Below are positions 33,052-41,718 of a DNA stretch of 48,309 nucleotides, in pieces (position 1 is the stretch's first letter; the number at the start of each line of letters is the position of its first letter). Below the pieces are notes generated by a model. The model made no database searches and was not told where the DNA came from. It saw only the letters and a program-made list of their open reading frames with translations. Made by a program: the position numbers and the translations under genes. Source of the DNA: Nanobdellota archaeon (lineage in GTDB: Archaea > Nanobdellota > Nanobdellia > Woesearchaeales > JAGLXL01); NCBI GenBank assembly GCA_023132895.1, contig JAGLXL010000008.1:1-48309 (forward strand), in the 5' to 3' direction.

Positions 33052-34236
33052 TTACTTAACCTTGTCCTTCTTCACAATCTCACTAGGCACTGTCTGAACC
33101 TTAGGCCACAACTTCCTACCAGGATAAATCTGGGTATTAATTCCAGTCTTAACTCCATCACCAATAATTGTCCCTAATTTACGTCTACCACTATCAATTA
33201 ATTTCTTCCGAATCATCATCTTGACATTTTTATTGTCATGCCTTAAATTAGCCACAATTGTCCCGCCAGCTAAATTAACTCCAGAACCAATCACAGAATC
33301 ACCAATATAAGATAAATGCCCAACAGAAACTCCGTCAAACAAAACACAATTCTTAACTTCAACTGCATTGCCCACCTTACAATCATCACCAAGAGTCGTT
33401 GAAGGACGGATATAACAGTTCGGCCCAATTTTACAATTAGAACCAATCACTGCTGGACCTTCAATATAAGAACCACTTCGAACAATAGTTCCTTTGCCAA
33501 CAACAACCGCACCCTTAACTTGAGCACCTTTCTCAATCTTGCCTTTAACATTCCTTCTAACTTTCTTCAAAAAAAACTCATTTGCTTCCAGAATATGCCA
33601 AGGATAGCCAATCGGCATCCAATAACCACTTACTTTCTCAAAATTAACTTCTGAAGTCTTAATCAAATGTAGAACATAATCAGTTATTTCATATTCATTT
33701 CTTTTAGATTTTTTTAACTTATAATTAAAAATCTTAGTATCAAAAACATAAATCCCCACATTTGCCCACCTTGACTTAACACTCCGAGATTTTTCAATAA
33801 AATCAACTACTTTTCCATTTCGAACAGTAAAAATTCCCCATTTCTCTGGTGATTTAACCTTAGCTCCCATTACACAATAATTAAACTTCAAACATTTTTT
33901 AATATCTTTTTTAGAATAAAAATCATCGCCATTTAAAACAATAAATCTATCTTTCAACTGTTTAGCACACAACATCAACGCCCCGCCCGGACCATTCTGA
34001 TTTCGTTGCCAAACATACTTAACTTTAATACCTTTAAAAGAATCACCAATCTCCCGGCGAATCATCTCACCCTTATAACCAATAACAATAATTACTTCAT
34101 TAACCAAACCAACTAACTGCTCTAGATTATGCTCAATCATCGTCTTGCCAGCAACTTTCAAAAGAACTTTCGGTCTAGTTAAAGTCAAGGGCTCCATCCG
34201 TGTGCCTTTACCAGCCGCTAGAATTACCGCTTGCAT
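33052..34236 (-). CDS. glmU: Bifunctional sugar-1-phosphate nucleotidylyltransferase / acetyltransferase (GlmU-like)
   Basis: 394 residues from MQAVILAAGKGTRM, the pyrophosphorylase signature GxGTRM; earlier in-frame codons would overlap glmM further. The N-terminal Rossmann domain continues with LNGDDFY and the C-terminal ~170 residues form a left-handed beta-helix (VVVGKGTIVRSGSYIEGPAV, IGSNCKIGPNCYIRPSTTLG, LSYIGDSVIGSGVNLAGGT). This fits archaeal bifunctional enzymes that acetylate GlcN-1-P and form UDP-GlcNAc. The start lies inside the end of glmM (29-base overlap). Confidence 0.92.
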   Translation of the reverse strand: MQAVILAAGKGTRMEPLTLTRPKVLLKVAGKTMIEHNLEQLVGLVNEVIIVIGYKGEMIRREIGDSFKGIKVKYVWQRNQNGPGGALMLCAKQLKDRFIVLNGDDFYSKKDIKKCLKFNYCVMGAKVKSPEKWGIFTVRNGKVVDFIEKSRSVKSRWANVGIYVFDTKIFNYKLKKSKRNEYEITDYVLHLIKTSEVNFEKVSGYWMPIGYPWHILEANEFFLKKVRRNVKGKIEKGAQVKGAVVVGKGTIVRSGSYIEGPAVIGSNCKIGPNCYIRPSTTLGDDCKVGNAVEVKNCVLFDGVSVGHLSYIGDSVIGSGVNLAGGTIVANLRHDNKNVKMMIRKKLIDSGRRKLGTIIGDGVKTGINTQIYPGRKLWPKVQTVPSEIVKKDKVK

Positions 34237-35581
34237 TTTCGATTTCCTTTTTAACTTCAGTAGCAATCTCTTCAGCATAGTTTCCTATTTCCTCTTCATT
34301 CTCACCTTCAACCATTATCCTTAATATATTTTGCGTCCCAGAATAACGAATTAACAACCGACCTCGACCAGACAGTTTTCCATTAATCTCTTTAACTAAT
34401 ATCTGTAAACCAGCCATCTCCTCAAGTGGCTTTTTCTCAGCAACTTCAACTCCCAAATTAATTTGAGGAAATTTATTCATACATGAACCCAACTCTGACA
34501 ACCTTTTTCCAGTCTTCTTCATCATCCTCAAAATCTGTAATGCAGAAATGGTTCCATCACCAGTTGTTGTATGATCTAAAAATATAATATGTCCCGATTG
34601 CTCGCCGCCCAAATTATAACCCTTGCGCCGCATCTCTTCAACCACATATCTGTCACCATTCTTAACTCGAACAACCTGGCCGCCAGCTTCTTCAACACAT
34701 TTTACCAAACCCACATTACTATAATTAGTAACTACTAAGGTATTGCCTTTCAATTTCCCTGATTTTAGCATTTCAGTAGCAGCAATTGCCATAATCCTAT
34801 CACCACAAACAACTTCACCAGTTTCATCTAACATGATCACTCTGTCACCATCACCATCTAAGGCAATTGCCAAATCAGCTTTCTCAATCAAAACATCATT
34901 TTTCAATAATTCCGGATGCATTGCTCCGCATTTTTCATTAATATTTTTCCCGTCTGGCTTAACATTCTTTAAAACTACCTCAGCTCCTAATTCATTCAAA
35001 ATATACTTGGTTACATGATAAGTTGCTCCATTAGCACAGTCCAAAATAATCTTCAAGCCTTTCAAACTCATATTACTAATAGAATTTTTAGCAAATTCTA
35101 TATAACGACCGCGAGCATCACCAATTCTGTGGGCCTTGCCCACCATCTCACCAGTAATCTCTTTTGTATCAATCTCACTCCGAACTAAATCTTCCATCCG
35201 CGCCTCCATCTCATCTGGCAATTTAAAACCCTTCCCATCAAAAAACTTAATGCCATTATCTTCATAAGGATTATGAGAAGCAGAAATCACAATTCCAGCA
35301 TCAGCTGCAAAAGATTTGGTAATATGGGCAATTGCTGGAGTTGGCATTGGCCCTACAAAATAAACCTCAACCCCAGTCGACAATAAACCAGCAGCCAGAG
35401 CTGATTCAATCATATAACCACTCAACCGCGTATCTTTCCCAATAATAATCTTGCTCTTCCTACCACCATTCTTAAAAACCAGACCAGCTGCCTTGCCAAT
35501 CAGCATCGCTATATCTACCGTCATTGGATGAACATTTGCTTTTCCCCGAATACCATCTGTTCCAAATAAATCTCTGCTCAT
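34208..35581 (-). CDS. glmM: Phosphoglucosamine mutase
   Basis: About 457 residues from MSRDLFGTDGIRG. The phosphoserine loop is IVISASHNPYEDNGIKFF, the metal loop is ALDGDGDRVIM, and the sugar-binding loop is GGEQSGHI, all as in alpha-D-phosphohexomutases. With GlmS and GlmU in the same operon it should convert glucosamine-6-phosphate to glucosamine-1-phosphate. The start overlaps the upstream HAD stop (ATGA), and its own stop lies inside glmU. Confidence 0.94.
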   Translation of the reverse strand: MSRDLFGTDGIRGKANVHPMTVDIAMLIGKAAGLVFKNGGRKSKIIIGKDTRLSGYMIESALAAGLLSTGVEVYFVGPMPTPAIAHITKSFAADAGIVISASHNPYEDNGIKFFDGKGFKLPDEMEARMEDLVRSEIDTKEITGEMVGKAHRIGDARGRYIEFAKNSISNMSLKGLKIILDCANGATYHVTKYILNELGAEVVLKNVKPDGKNINEKCGAMHPELLKNDVLIEKADLAIALDGDGDRVIMLDETGEVVCGDRIMAIAATEMLKSGKLKGNTLVVTNYSNVGLVKCVEEAGGQVVRVKNGDRYVVEEMRRKGYNLGGEQSGHIIFLDHTTTGDGTISALQILRMMKKTGKRLSELGSCMNKFPQINLGVEVAEKKPLEEMAGLQILVKEINGKLSGRGRLLIRYSGTQNILRIMVEGENEEEIGNYAEEIATEVKKEIENASGNSSGW

Positions 35582-36210
35582 TCTAACCATTCATACTTAA
35601 ATTCATTTAAATTACTTATGATATAATCTGCTTCTTTTAATTCATCTTTAGAAGAAGAATATGTCACAGCTACACATTTCATCCCCGCTCTTTTCGCCGC
35701 CTTCACACCTACTGGAGAATCTTCAAAAACCAAACACTCTTCTGGTAAAATGTCCAATCTTTCAGCTGTTACCAAATAAATATCTGGAGCTGGCTTCCTC
35801 TCTTTACAATCTTTAAAAGTAACCACTTCATCAAAAAATTTCTTCAAACCAAATTTATCAAAAAATATATTAACCCCCTTTTCTCCAGACGAAGTTGCTA
35901 AAGCCAATTTCAATTCTTTTTTCTTCAAAGCCAAAATTAATTCTTTTGCTCCATCATATAACTTAATTTTTTCATAAAGTTGAAAATAATGAAATCTTTG
36001 TCTTTCTCTTGATTTTTCATAATCAAATTTGTATTTTTTTTCTAAAATTTTATAGAAATCAGCCGGATGTCTGCCAATGACAGTCTTTTTATCATCTTCA
36101 TCCAATTCAATCCCACTTTCCCTAAAAGTTCTAACTGCAGCCTCAATATTAAATTTTACAGTGTCAATCAAAACACCATCTTTATCAAAAATAACCGCTT
36201 TAATTTTCAT
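35578..36210 (-). CDS. HAD phosphatase / beta-phosphoglucomutase-like, inside the glm operon
   Basis: About 210 residues. Motif I is IFDKDGVLIDT, motif II LALATSSGE, and motif III-IV KPAPDIYLV and CLVFEDSPVGVKAA, typical of the beta-PGM / GS-like HAD subfamily with a helical cap. It lies between glmS and glmM with ATGA overlaps at both ends, so it is a true operon member. It might dephosphorylate a hexosamine intermediate or repair a side product; substrate unknown. Confidence 0.88.
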   Translation of the reverse strand: MKIKAVIFDKDGVLIDTVKFNIEAAVRTFRESGIELDEDDKKTVIGRHPADFYKILEKKYKFDYEKSRERQRFHYFQLYEKIKLYDGAKELILALKKKELKLALATSSGEKGVNIFFDKFGLKKFFDEVVTFKDCKERKPAPDIYLVTAERLDILPEECLVFEDSPVGVKAAKRAGMKCVAVTYSSSKDELKEADYIISNLNEFKYEWLE

Positions 36211-37970
36211 TTGACTGTTACGCATTTTGCAAGGTTTTTAGGAAAGTCTGGATTAAAACCTTTCTTTACCGCCAAATAATAAGCCAGCATCTGCGCTGGA
36301 ATTAAATTAACAATGGCTGATGCCTCGCCTACATCTGGTACTTTAACATGAAAATCAAAGATCTCATTGTCTTCTGGAGAAATACCAATAATAAATCCAC
36401 CTCGAGACTTTATCTCCATGGCATTTGAAATAATGTCATTTTTAGCTTCATCATTAGAAACCATACAAATACATGGTGTTCCCTTATCAATCAAAGCAAT
36501 TGTTCCATGCTTTAATTCACCGCCAGCCATACCCTCAGCATGAATATAAGAAACCTCTTTGATTTTGTGCGCTGCTTCTAAAGCCACAGGAAAATTAGTG
36601 CCGCGGCCAATTACATAAATGTCATTATAATTCACAATCTTATCTGCCAGCCCCTCAATCTTGTCAACAAATTTAGAATCAAACAATTCTTGTGACTCTT
36701 CAACACACTTCTTCAAAACTTCTTTGCCCTCCTCAAGACCGCCATTACAAGCATAAGCCAGCAAAGTCAAAAGTGCAATTTGAGCTGTGGTCGCTTTTGT
36801 CGAAGCCACCCCAATCTCAGGACCAGCATTCGTTAAAAAAGAATAATCAGCCATTCTCATCAAAGTCGAACCCATCACATTAACTATCGAAAGAACTTTA
36901 ACACCTTTTTCTTTGGCCACTTTGACCGCTCCAATTGTATCAGCTGTCTCACCGCTCTGTGAAACAACTATCATCAAAGTTTTATCTGTCAAAAAATCTT
37001 TGTAATAAGGAAACTCCGAACCACAAACTACATTGACGTGCTTCTTGGCAATCTTAGAAAATAAATAACCGCCAATGCGGGTCGCATACGAAGCAGTTCC
37101 ACAAGCCACAAAAAAAACCCCATAACCTTCTTTAATCAAATCAGCCATCTCTAAAATTTTTTTATCATCTTGTTCAATTGATTTCTTGATAGTTTCTTTC
37201 TGCTCCATAATCTCTTTCAGCATAAAATGATCATAATTTCCTTTCTCAGCTTGCTCAAGTGTCCAGTCAATAAACTGAAATTCTTTTTCCTTCTTAACTC
37301 CACTCAAATCAAAAAAATCAATTCCTTCACCAACAATTACCATTTCCTTGTCATCTAAATAACAAACCTCATTGGTCAAATCTAAAAAAGCTGGTACATC
37401 AGAAGCAATAAAAAATCCACCATTGTTTCTGCCTACCACTAATGGACTTCCATTTCGAGCCCCAATTATTTCAGGATAATCTTGATGCATTGCTACAATT
37501 GCAAAACTCCCTTCTAACATTGCCAAAGCCTTAGAAACACCTCCCTTAAAACTAACTCCTTCTTCCATAAAAAACTCAATTAAATTTGGAATCACTTCTG
37601 TATCAGTCCCGGAATAAAACTCAAAATTATTTTCTTTCAAAAACTCACGCAGCTTGACATAATTTTCTACAATCCCATTGTGCACTACTGCAATTCTTTT
37701 ATTATTGGAAAGATGAGGATGAGCATTGATCTGATTAACTTCTCCATGCGTGCTCCAACGAGTGTGCGCAATTGCCATCTGAGCCGAACCCAATTTCAAA
37801 TCTTCTTCAGAAACAGCTCCAATTTTACCTATATCTTTAACTGTTCTAATATTCCCATCTTTTACCGCAATTCCCCAGCTGTCATAACCTCTGTACTCAA
37901 GCCGCTTCAAACCATTCAAAACAACTTTAACAGCGTTCTTGCCCCCTTTATAACCAATAATACCACACAT
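36207..37970 (-). CDS. glmS: Glucosamine--fructose-6-phosphate aminotransferase (isomerizing)
   Basis: 587 residues. Cys2 of the N-terminal glutaminase is in MCGIIGYKGG; AHTRWSTHGEVN and HNGIVENY confirm the Ntn domain. The two SIS domains show CGTASYATRIGGY, VSQSGETADTIGAVK and GRGTNFPVALEAAHKIKEV, ending FPKNLAKCVTVK. It makes glucosamine-6-phosphate from fructose-6-phosphate and glutamine, the first step to UDP-GlcNAc. A TATA box (CTTATATATG, about 37990-38002) 26 bases upstream gives a leaderless message. It is the first gene of the four-gene operon. Confidence 0.96.
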   Translation of the reverse strand: MCGIIGYKGGKNAVKVVLNGLKRLEYRGYDSWGIAVKDGNIRTVKDIGKIGAVSEEDLKLGSAQMAIAHTRWSTHGEVNQINAHPHLSNNKRIAVVHNGIVENYVKLREFLKENNFEFYSGTDTEVIPNLIEFFMEEGVSFKGGVSKALAMLEGSFAIVAMHQDYPEIIGARNGSPLVVGRNNGGFFIASDVPAFLDLTNEVCYLDDKEMVIVGEGIDFFDLSGVKKEKEFQFIDWTLEQAEKGNYDHFMLKEIMEQKETIKKSIEQDDKKILEMADLIKEGYGVFFVACGTASYATRIGGYLFSKIAKKHVNVVCGSEFPYYKDFLTDKTLMIVVSQSGETADTIGAVKVAKEKGVKVLSIVNVMGSTLMRMADYSFLTNAGPEIGVASTKATTAQIALLTLLAYACNGGLEEGKEVLKKCVEESQELFDSKFVDKIEGLADKIVNYNDIYVIGRGTNFPVALEAAHKIKEVSYIHAEGMAGGELKHGTIALIDKGTPCICMVSNDEAKNDIISNAMEIKSRGGFIIGISPEDNEIFDFHVKVPDVGEASAIVNLIPAQMLAYYLAVKKGFNPDFPKNLAKCVTVK

Positions 37971-38024
37971 ATCTTAAAATCAAAAAATTAGCATATATAA
38001 GCGTTACTAAACTAAATTTTACTT

Positions 38025-38091
38025 AAAGTATGGAATTTTTATTCCATACTTTTGTATACCAAAGAACTTAATTTTTAAGAAATTAAGTTCT
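38025..38091 (-). terminator. Two perfect 12-bp hairpins after the ABCE1 gene
   Basis: AAAGTATGGAAT/ATTCCATACTTT (38025-38052, loop TTTT) and AGAACTTAATTT/AAATTAAGTTCT (38063-38091, loop TTAAG). They lie between the ABCE1 stop and the glmS TATA box, so they most likely belong to the 3' end of the ABCE1 transcript. They may act as terminator or 3'-end stabiliser; archaeal termination usually depends on U-tracts rather than hairpins. Confidence 0.5.
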
Positions 38092-38101
38092 CTCAGTTTA
38101 T

Positions 38102-39865
38102 TCAAGAATAATAATACTTCCCTTCTTTCTTCTGCTCACGATCTTTAACAGAATTAACCTTATTTGCCCGAGGCCGGTTAGAATTAACATCCCGTCTAAA
38201 AGTAATCCCCAAATCTTTCAAAAACATATTCATGCCCTCTTCCATCTTAAAAGGCCCCTTCGCCTCTCCAGAAATCGCTGGCTCACCATCAAACACCATT
38301 AATTTGTTTGATAAATAATCTAAAAACAATAAATCATGGTCAACCACTAAAACCGTTACCTCCCGTTCCTCAGCCACTTGCTTAATAATCTTAGAAATCA
38401 ACAATCTCTGCTCAACATCTAAATAAGCAGACGGCTCATCCAGCAAAAACAAACCAGCCTCTTCAGCCAAAGTCTTGGCAATTGCCACTCTCTGCAGCTC
38501 ACCACCAGATAACTGATTTAATTTTTTCATAAACAATCGTGGAATATTCAAAGGTTTGATGATTTGATTATTATATTTCGAAATCGCCTCTTGCAAAACT
38601 TCTAACACCGTGGCCTCACTTTCAGCTTCTAAATATTGTGGCTTGTAAGCCACTGTTACTTCATACCCCACCGAACCTTTATCAGCTTCCAAAACCCCGG
38701 CCAATATTTTCACAAAAGACGTCTTCCCAATTCCATTTTCGCCTAAAACCCCAATCACATCATTCTTGAAAATCTCTCCCCCTTTAGCCTTCAAACTAAA
38801 ACTATCTAATCTTTTCTCCACATCCTTCCAAGAACATAAAACCATTGACCCGCCTCGATCAACAGTCGGCACTCTTTCAAACTTGATTGTATGATCCCTA
38901 AATCTGATATTCTCTTCCCGCAAATATCCTTCTAAAAAAGTATTAATGCCTTCTCGAGTGCTTTTCAATCCAGATACAATCCCATAAACTCCTTCCCGAC
39001 CATACATAATATGGACTAAATCTGTCATGTAATCTAAAATAATCAAATCGTGTTCAATTACTAAAACAGCAGTATCAGCTTTTGCCAACCCACGGATGAA
39101 TTTGCTAACTTTCAGTCTTTGTTTAATATCCATATAAGAAGTTGGCTCATCAAAAATATACAGATTAGCCTTCTTAAGAACAGTTGCCGCAATCGCCACT
39201 CTCTGCAGTTCACCGCCAGAAATCTCACGCAATTTCCTATCCAAAATATTCCCTAAATCCAATTCTGAAACAATCTTGTCCATCTCACCTGTTTCATTCA
39301 CACCACGAAGCAAATCTCCAACTTTTCCTGCAAACTTTTTCGGAATCAAATCAACTTGCTGCGGCTTGTAAGAGATCCTGATTTCACCGTCCCTGACTTT
39401 CTCCAAAAAAGTTTGAATCTCAGAACCCTTGAAATAATCAATCAAATCCTTAAAATCAGCCTCACCACCTACCTGACCTAAATTCGGTTTCAAAACACCA
39501 GCTAATATTTTTATCGCTGTCGACTTACCCACCGCATTACGGCCAACAATACCAACCACCTTGCCAAAAACCGGTGTTGGCAAAGAAAACAATTCAAATT
39601 GATTCTCTCCATACCTATGAATTGGGTCTTTCTCAAGTGCTTCAGGCAAATTTACAATATGCAATGCACCAAAAGGACACCTCTTTGGACAAATGCCGCA
39701 GCCAGTGCATAGGGATTCATCTATCCTGACCTTTTTGTCATCCTCATTAACTGTAATGCAATCTTTGCCAGTCCGATTCACTGGACACAGCTTTTTACAC
39801 AAATAATCACCACATTTAGTCGGATGACATTTTTCTCTTTCTACTACACAAATCCTTTTAGCCAT
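38102..39865 (-). CDS. abce1: ABCE1 / RNase L inhibitor ribosome-recycling ATPase
   Basis: 587 residues. The N-terminal Fe-S domain has CHPTKCGDYLCKKLCP and LCTGCGICPKRCPFGAL. Two ABC domains follow: Walker A GRNAVGKSTAIK with signature ISGGELQRVAIA, then GENGIGKTSFVK with LSGGELQRVAIA; Walker B elements are YIFDEPTSYMD and FLLDEPSAYLD. This protein splits ribosomes after termination together with aRF1/Pelota. The C-terminal ~35 residues are polar. A TATA-like AATATTTAAATATG just upstream indicates a short leader. Confidence 0.97.
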   Translation of the reverse strand: MAKRICVVEREKCHPTKCGDYLCKKLCPVNRTGKDCITVNEDDKKVRIDESLCTGCGICPKRCPFGALHIVNLPEALEKDPIHRYGENQFELFSLPTPVFGKVVGIVGRNAVGKSTAIKILAGVLKPNLGQVGGEADFKDLIDYFKGSEIQTFLEKVRDGEIRISYKPQQVDLIPKKFAGKVGDLLRGVNETGEMDKIVSELDLGNILDRKLREISGGELQRVAIAATVLKKANLYIFDEPTSYMDIKQRLKVSKFIRGLAKADTAVLVIEHDLIILDYMTDLVHIMYGREGVYGIVSGLKSTREGINTFLEGYLREENIRFRDHTIKFERVPTVDRGGSMVLCSWKDVEKRLDSFSLKAKGGEIFKNDVIGVLGENGIGKTSFVKILAGVLEADKGSVGYEVTVAYKPQYLEAESEATVLEVLQEAISKYNNQIIKPLNIPRLFMKKLNQLSGGELQRVAIAKTLAEEAGLFLLDEPSAYLDVEQRLLISKIIKQVAEEREVTVLVVDHDLLFLDYLSNKLMVFDGEPAISGEAKGPFKMEEGMNMFLKDLGITFRRDVNSNRPRANKVNSVKDREQKKEGKYYYS

Positions 39866-39898
39866 AAGTCTAAGCTTTACTTCAACATATTTAAATAT

Positions 39899-40360
39899 TT
39901 ATACCAAAATCAGAACAATCCCAATCAATAAAACAACATCCAAAGCCAATTCAAACCAAGTTATCTCAAAGAAAAATCCCAGTTCTCTGAATCTATATTT
40001 TTTCCTTTCAACTCCATGGACATAATCTAAAAACATATGCGAATAATAAGCAATTCCCACTACCCAAAAAACCAATCTGTTAAACAACAAGAATATCAAA
40101 AGAATAACTGACACAATCCCAAACCCTAGTTTATGATGGACAAAAGTTCTTTCCCAATCTGCATGCTTTACTGTTGCTGCATTCCAGGCTTTCAAAAAAC
40201 TAACTTTGTGCTTCTTAAATACAAAAGCAATCCAATGGTCTAAATCCATCAAAACTGCCAATATCGCACAAACCAAAGCTCCGTAATAACCCAAAACTTC
40301 TAACTTTACTAAAATCAAGGCCAAGAACAGCGCTGTTAAAAAATGAGTTTGTGGGTACAT
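39899..40360 (-). CDS. Membrane-bound metal-dependent hydrolase-like protein (YdjM/DUF457 type)
   Basis: About 153 residues from MYPQTHFLTALFLAL. Four to five hydrophobic helices carry polar metal-binding candidates: H in QTHFLTA, DLDHW, FVHHKLGF and YYSHMFLDYVHG, the pattern of the YdjM-like membrane hydrolase family. The substrate is unknown; relatives are annotated as inner-membrane hydrolases, possibly acting on phospholipid. The frame has an upstream start at 40399, but that extension overlaps the divergent zinc-ribbon promoter. Confidence 0.72.
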   Translation of the reverse strand: MYPQTHFLTALFLALILVKLEVLGYYGALVCAILAVLMDLDHWIAFVFKKHKVSFLKAWNAATVKHADWERTFVHHKLGFGIVSVILLIFLLFNRLVFWVVGIAYYSHMFLDYVHGVERKKYRFRELGFFFEITWFELALDVVLLIGIVLILV

Positions 40361-40433
40361 GAACTTTAGAATTCTTTTTCTTTTTATAAACTTTAACAAA
40401 ACTTATATAAACTCTCAACCTCAAAACCCTGAT

Positions 40434-40592
40434 ATGAAATGCGAAATTTGCAAAAACAAAATCGAAGAAATCTTCCTCAGTAAAATCAAAGGCACCATCA
40501 TCAAAAAACCCGGCAGCAGTAAACCACACTATCTCTGCCCAGACTGCCAAAAGAAACACCCAAAAAAGGAAGAGCTCTTAGAAAAAATCTAA
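40434..40592 (+). CDS. Small zinc-ribbon protein
   Basis: 52 residues: MKCEICKNKIEEIF and YLCPDCQKKHPKK give a CX2C..CX2C zinc ribbon, with a basic middle. The ATG at 40434 lies about 25 bases after the TATA box CTTATATAAAC (near 40402-40412), so the gene is probably leaderless; the longer upstream frame is not needed. Such proteins in archaea are often linked to translation or transcription, but the role is unknown. Six bases separate it from tRNA-Thr. Confidence 0.8.
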   Translation: MKCEICKNKIEEIFLSKIKGTIIKKPGSSKPHYLCPDCQKKHPKKEELLEKI

Positions 40593-40597
40593 ACCTC

Positions 40598-40671
40598 GCC
40601 CCTGTAGCTCAGTCCGGCAGAGCATCAGTCTCGTAAACTGAGGGTCGGGAGTTCAAATCTCCTCGGGGGCT
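40598..40671 (+). tRNA. tRNA-Thr(CGT), intron-less
   Basis: Acceptor GCCCCTG/CGGGGGC (one T-G pair), discriminator T. D-arm AGCTC..GAGC, anticodon stem TCAGT/ACTGA enclosing CTCGTAA with anticodon CGT, and T-arm GGGAGTTCAAATCTCCT. It reads ACG threonine codons. It is the only one of four tRNAs here without an intron, and lies between the zinc-ribbon gene and the radical SAM gene. Confidence 0.95.
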
Positions 40672-40677
40672 TCCACC

Positions 40678-41613
40678 ATGAAACCAACTCACTTCGAACG
40701 TGCCATTTTCCTTTCTTGGTATTGCGCTAAAGGCGATTGCAAATTCTGCTACATGTCAACTCAAAAAAATAAAATTAAAAATCCCAGATTAGCCAGAAGA
40801 AAACTCGCCTCAATCATCGCCGAAGCTTTAATCTGCAAAGCCTGCGGTTGGGAAATCGAATTTTTGTCAGGCGGCTATGAATCTCATACCCTAGAAGAAC
40901 TTGTCAATATCACCAAAATCATCAAACAAATCAACAAGAAAAAACTCTGGTTAAACATCGGCGTTTTAAAAGAATCAGAACTAAAAAAATTCAAACCTTA
41001 CATCCAAGGCATTACTGGCGCCATTGAAGTCATCAACCCCCGACTCCATAAAAAAATCTGCCCTTCTAAACCAATCAAACCAATTGAGAACATGTTCAAT
41101 TTATGCAACAAACTCAAACTCAAAAAATCAATGACCTTAATCATTGGTTTAGGAGAAACCTTAAACGACTTCCCCCTGCTAAAAAACTTCATCAAAAAAC
41201 ACAAAATAGATAGAATCACTTTATACGCCTTAAACCCCCACCCAGGAACACCTTTCAAAAAAGGCCCCAAAACAAATTATTATATTAAATGGATCAAACA
41301 AACCAGAAAAACCTTCCCTCAACTCCAAATCATCGCTGGTTCTTGGGTCAACCGCCTCAATGAAATCCACCAACTTCTTGAAGCTGGCGCAGATTCCATC
41401 ACTAAATTCCCTTCCATTAAATTATTTAATACTAAATTTTCCCATCAAATTGAAAATGAAGTTAAAAAAGCTAATCGAAAATTCACCTCAACCTTAACCA
41501 AATTACCCAAAATCAACTGGCAGAAACAAATAGACCAATTGAATATAGAAAAAGATTTAAAAGACCAAGTCAAAGTCTCATTAAACAATTATCTCAAAAA
41601 GATGCAAAAATGA
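40678..41613 (+). CDS. Radical SAM protein (BioB/HydE-like family), unusual cysteine spacing
   Basis: 311 residues. WYCAKGDCKFCYMS carries three cysteines spaced CX4CX2C, not the canonical CX3CX2C; one more residue than usual separates the first two. EFLSGGYESHTLEEL (GGE-like), WLNIGVLKESEL, MTLIIGLGETLND and TLYALNPHPGTPF follow the biotin synthase-like TIM-barrel pattern. The product is unknown. The ATG is seven bases after the end of tRNA-Thr. Downstream lies a hairpin-rich gap and two membrane-anchored genes. Confidence 0.8.
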   Translation: MKPTHFERAIFLSWYCAKGDCKFCYMSTQKNKIKNPRLARRKLASIIAEALICKACGWEIEFLSGGYESHTLEELVNITKIIKQINKKKLWLNIGVLKESELKKFKPYIQGITGAIEVINPRLHKKICPSKPIKPIENMFNLCNKLKLKKSMTLIIGLGETLNDFPLLKNFIKKHKIDRITLYALNPHPGTPFKKGPKTNYYIKWIKQTRKTFPQLQIIAGSWVNRLNEIHQLLEAGADSITKFPSIKLFNTKFSHQIENEVKKANRKFTSTLTKLPKINWQKQIDQLNIEKDLKDQVKVSLNNYLKKMQK

Positions 41614-41621
41614 AACTTATG

Positions 41622-41718
41622 AAAACCTCTGGTTTTCAACGGTTTGGAAAACTTAGTTTTCCAAAACTTGCTGAACAAAGTGAGCACCAGTAAGTGAATT
41701 TGAATGGAGTGAAAATTC
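41622..41718 (+). repeat. Hairpin string between the radical SAM gene and a membrane protein gene
   Basis: AAAACC-TCT-GGTTTT (41622-41636), perfect ten-base stem TTTGGAAAAC-TTA-GTTTTCCAAA (41643-41665), and TGAATTT (41695-41701) pairing with AAATTCA (41713-41719). The last hairpin loop contains the Shine-Dalgarno GGAGTG (41705-41710) and its base includes the A of the next start codon, so it may tune translation. Confidence 0.55.

Noticed and set aside
38025-38091. Inverted repeats as ends of a small transposon (MITE)
   Set aside because: The two hairpins have unrelated sequences, no shared terminal repeats and no target duplication; terminator-like or structural role fits better.
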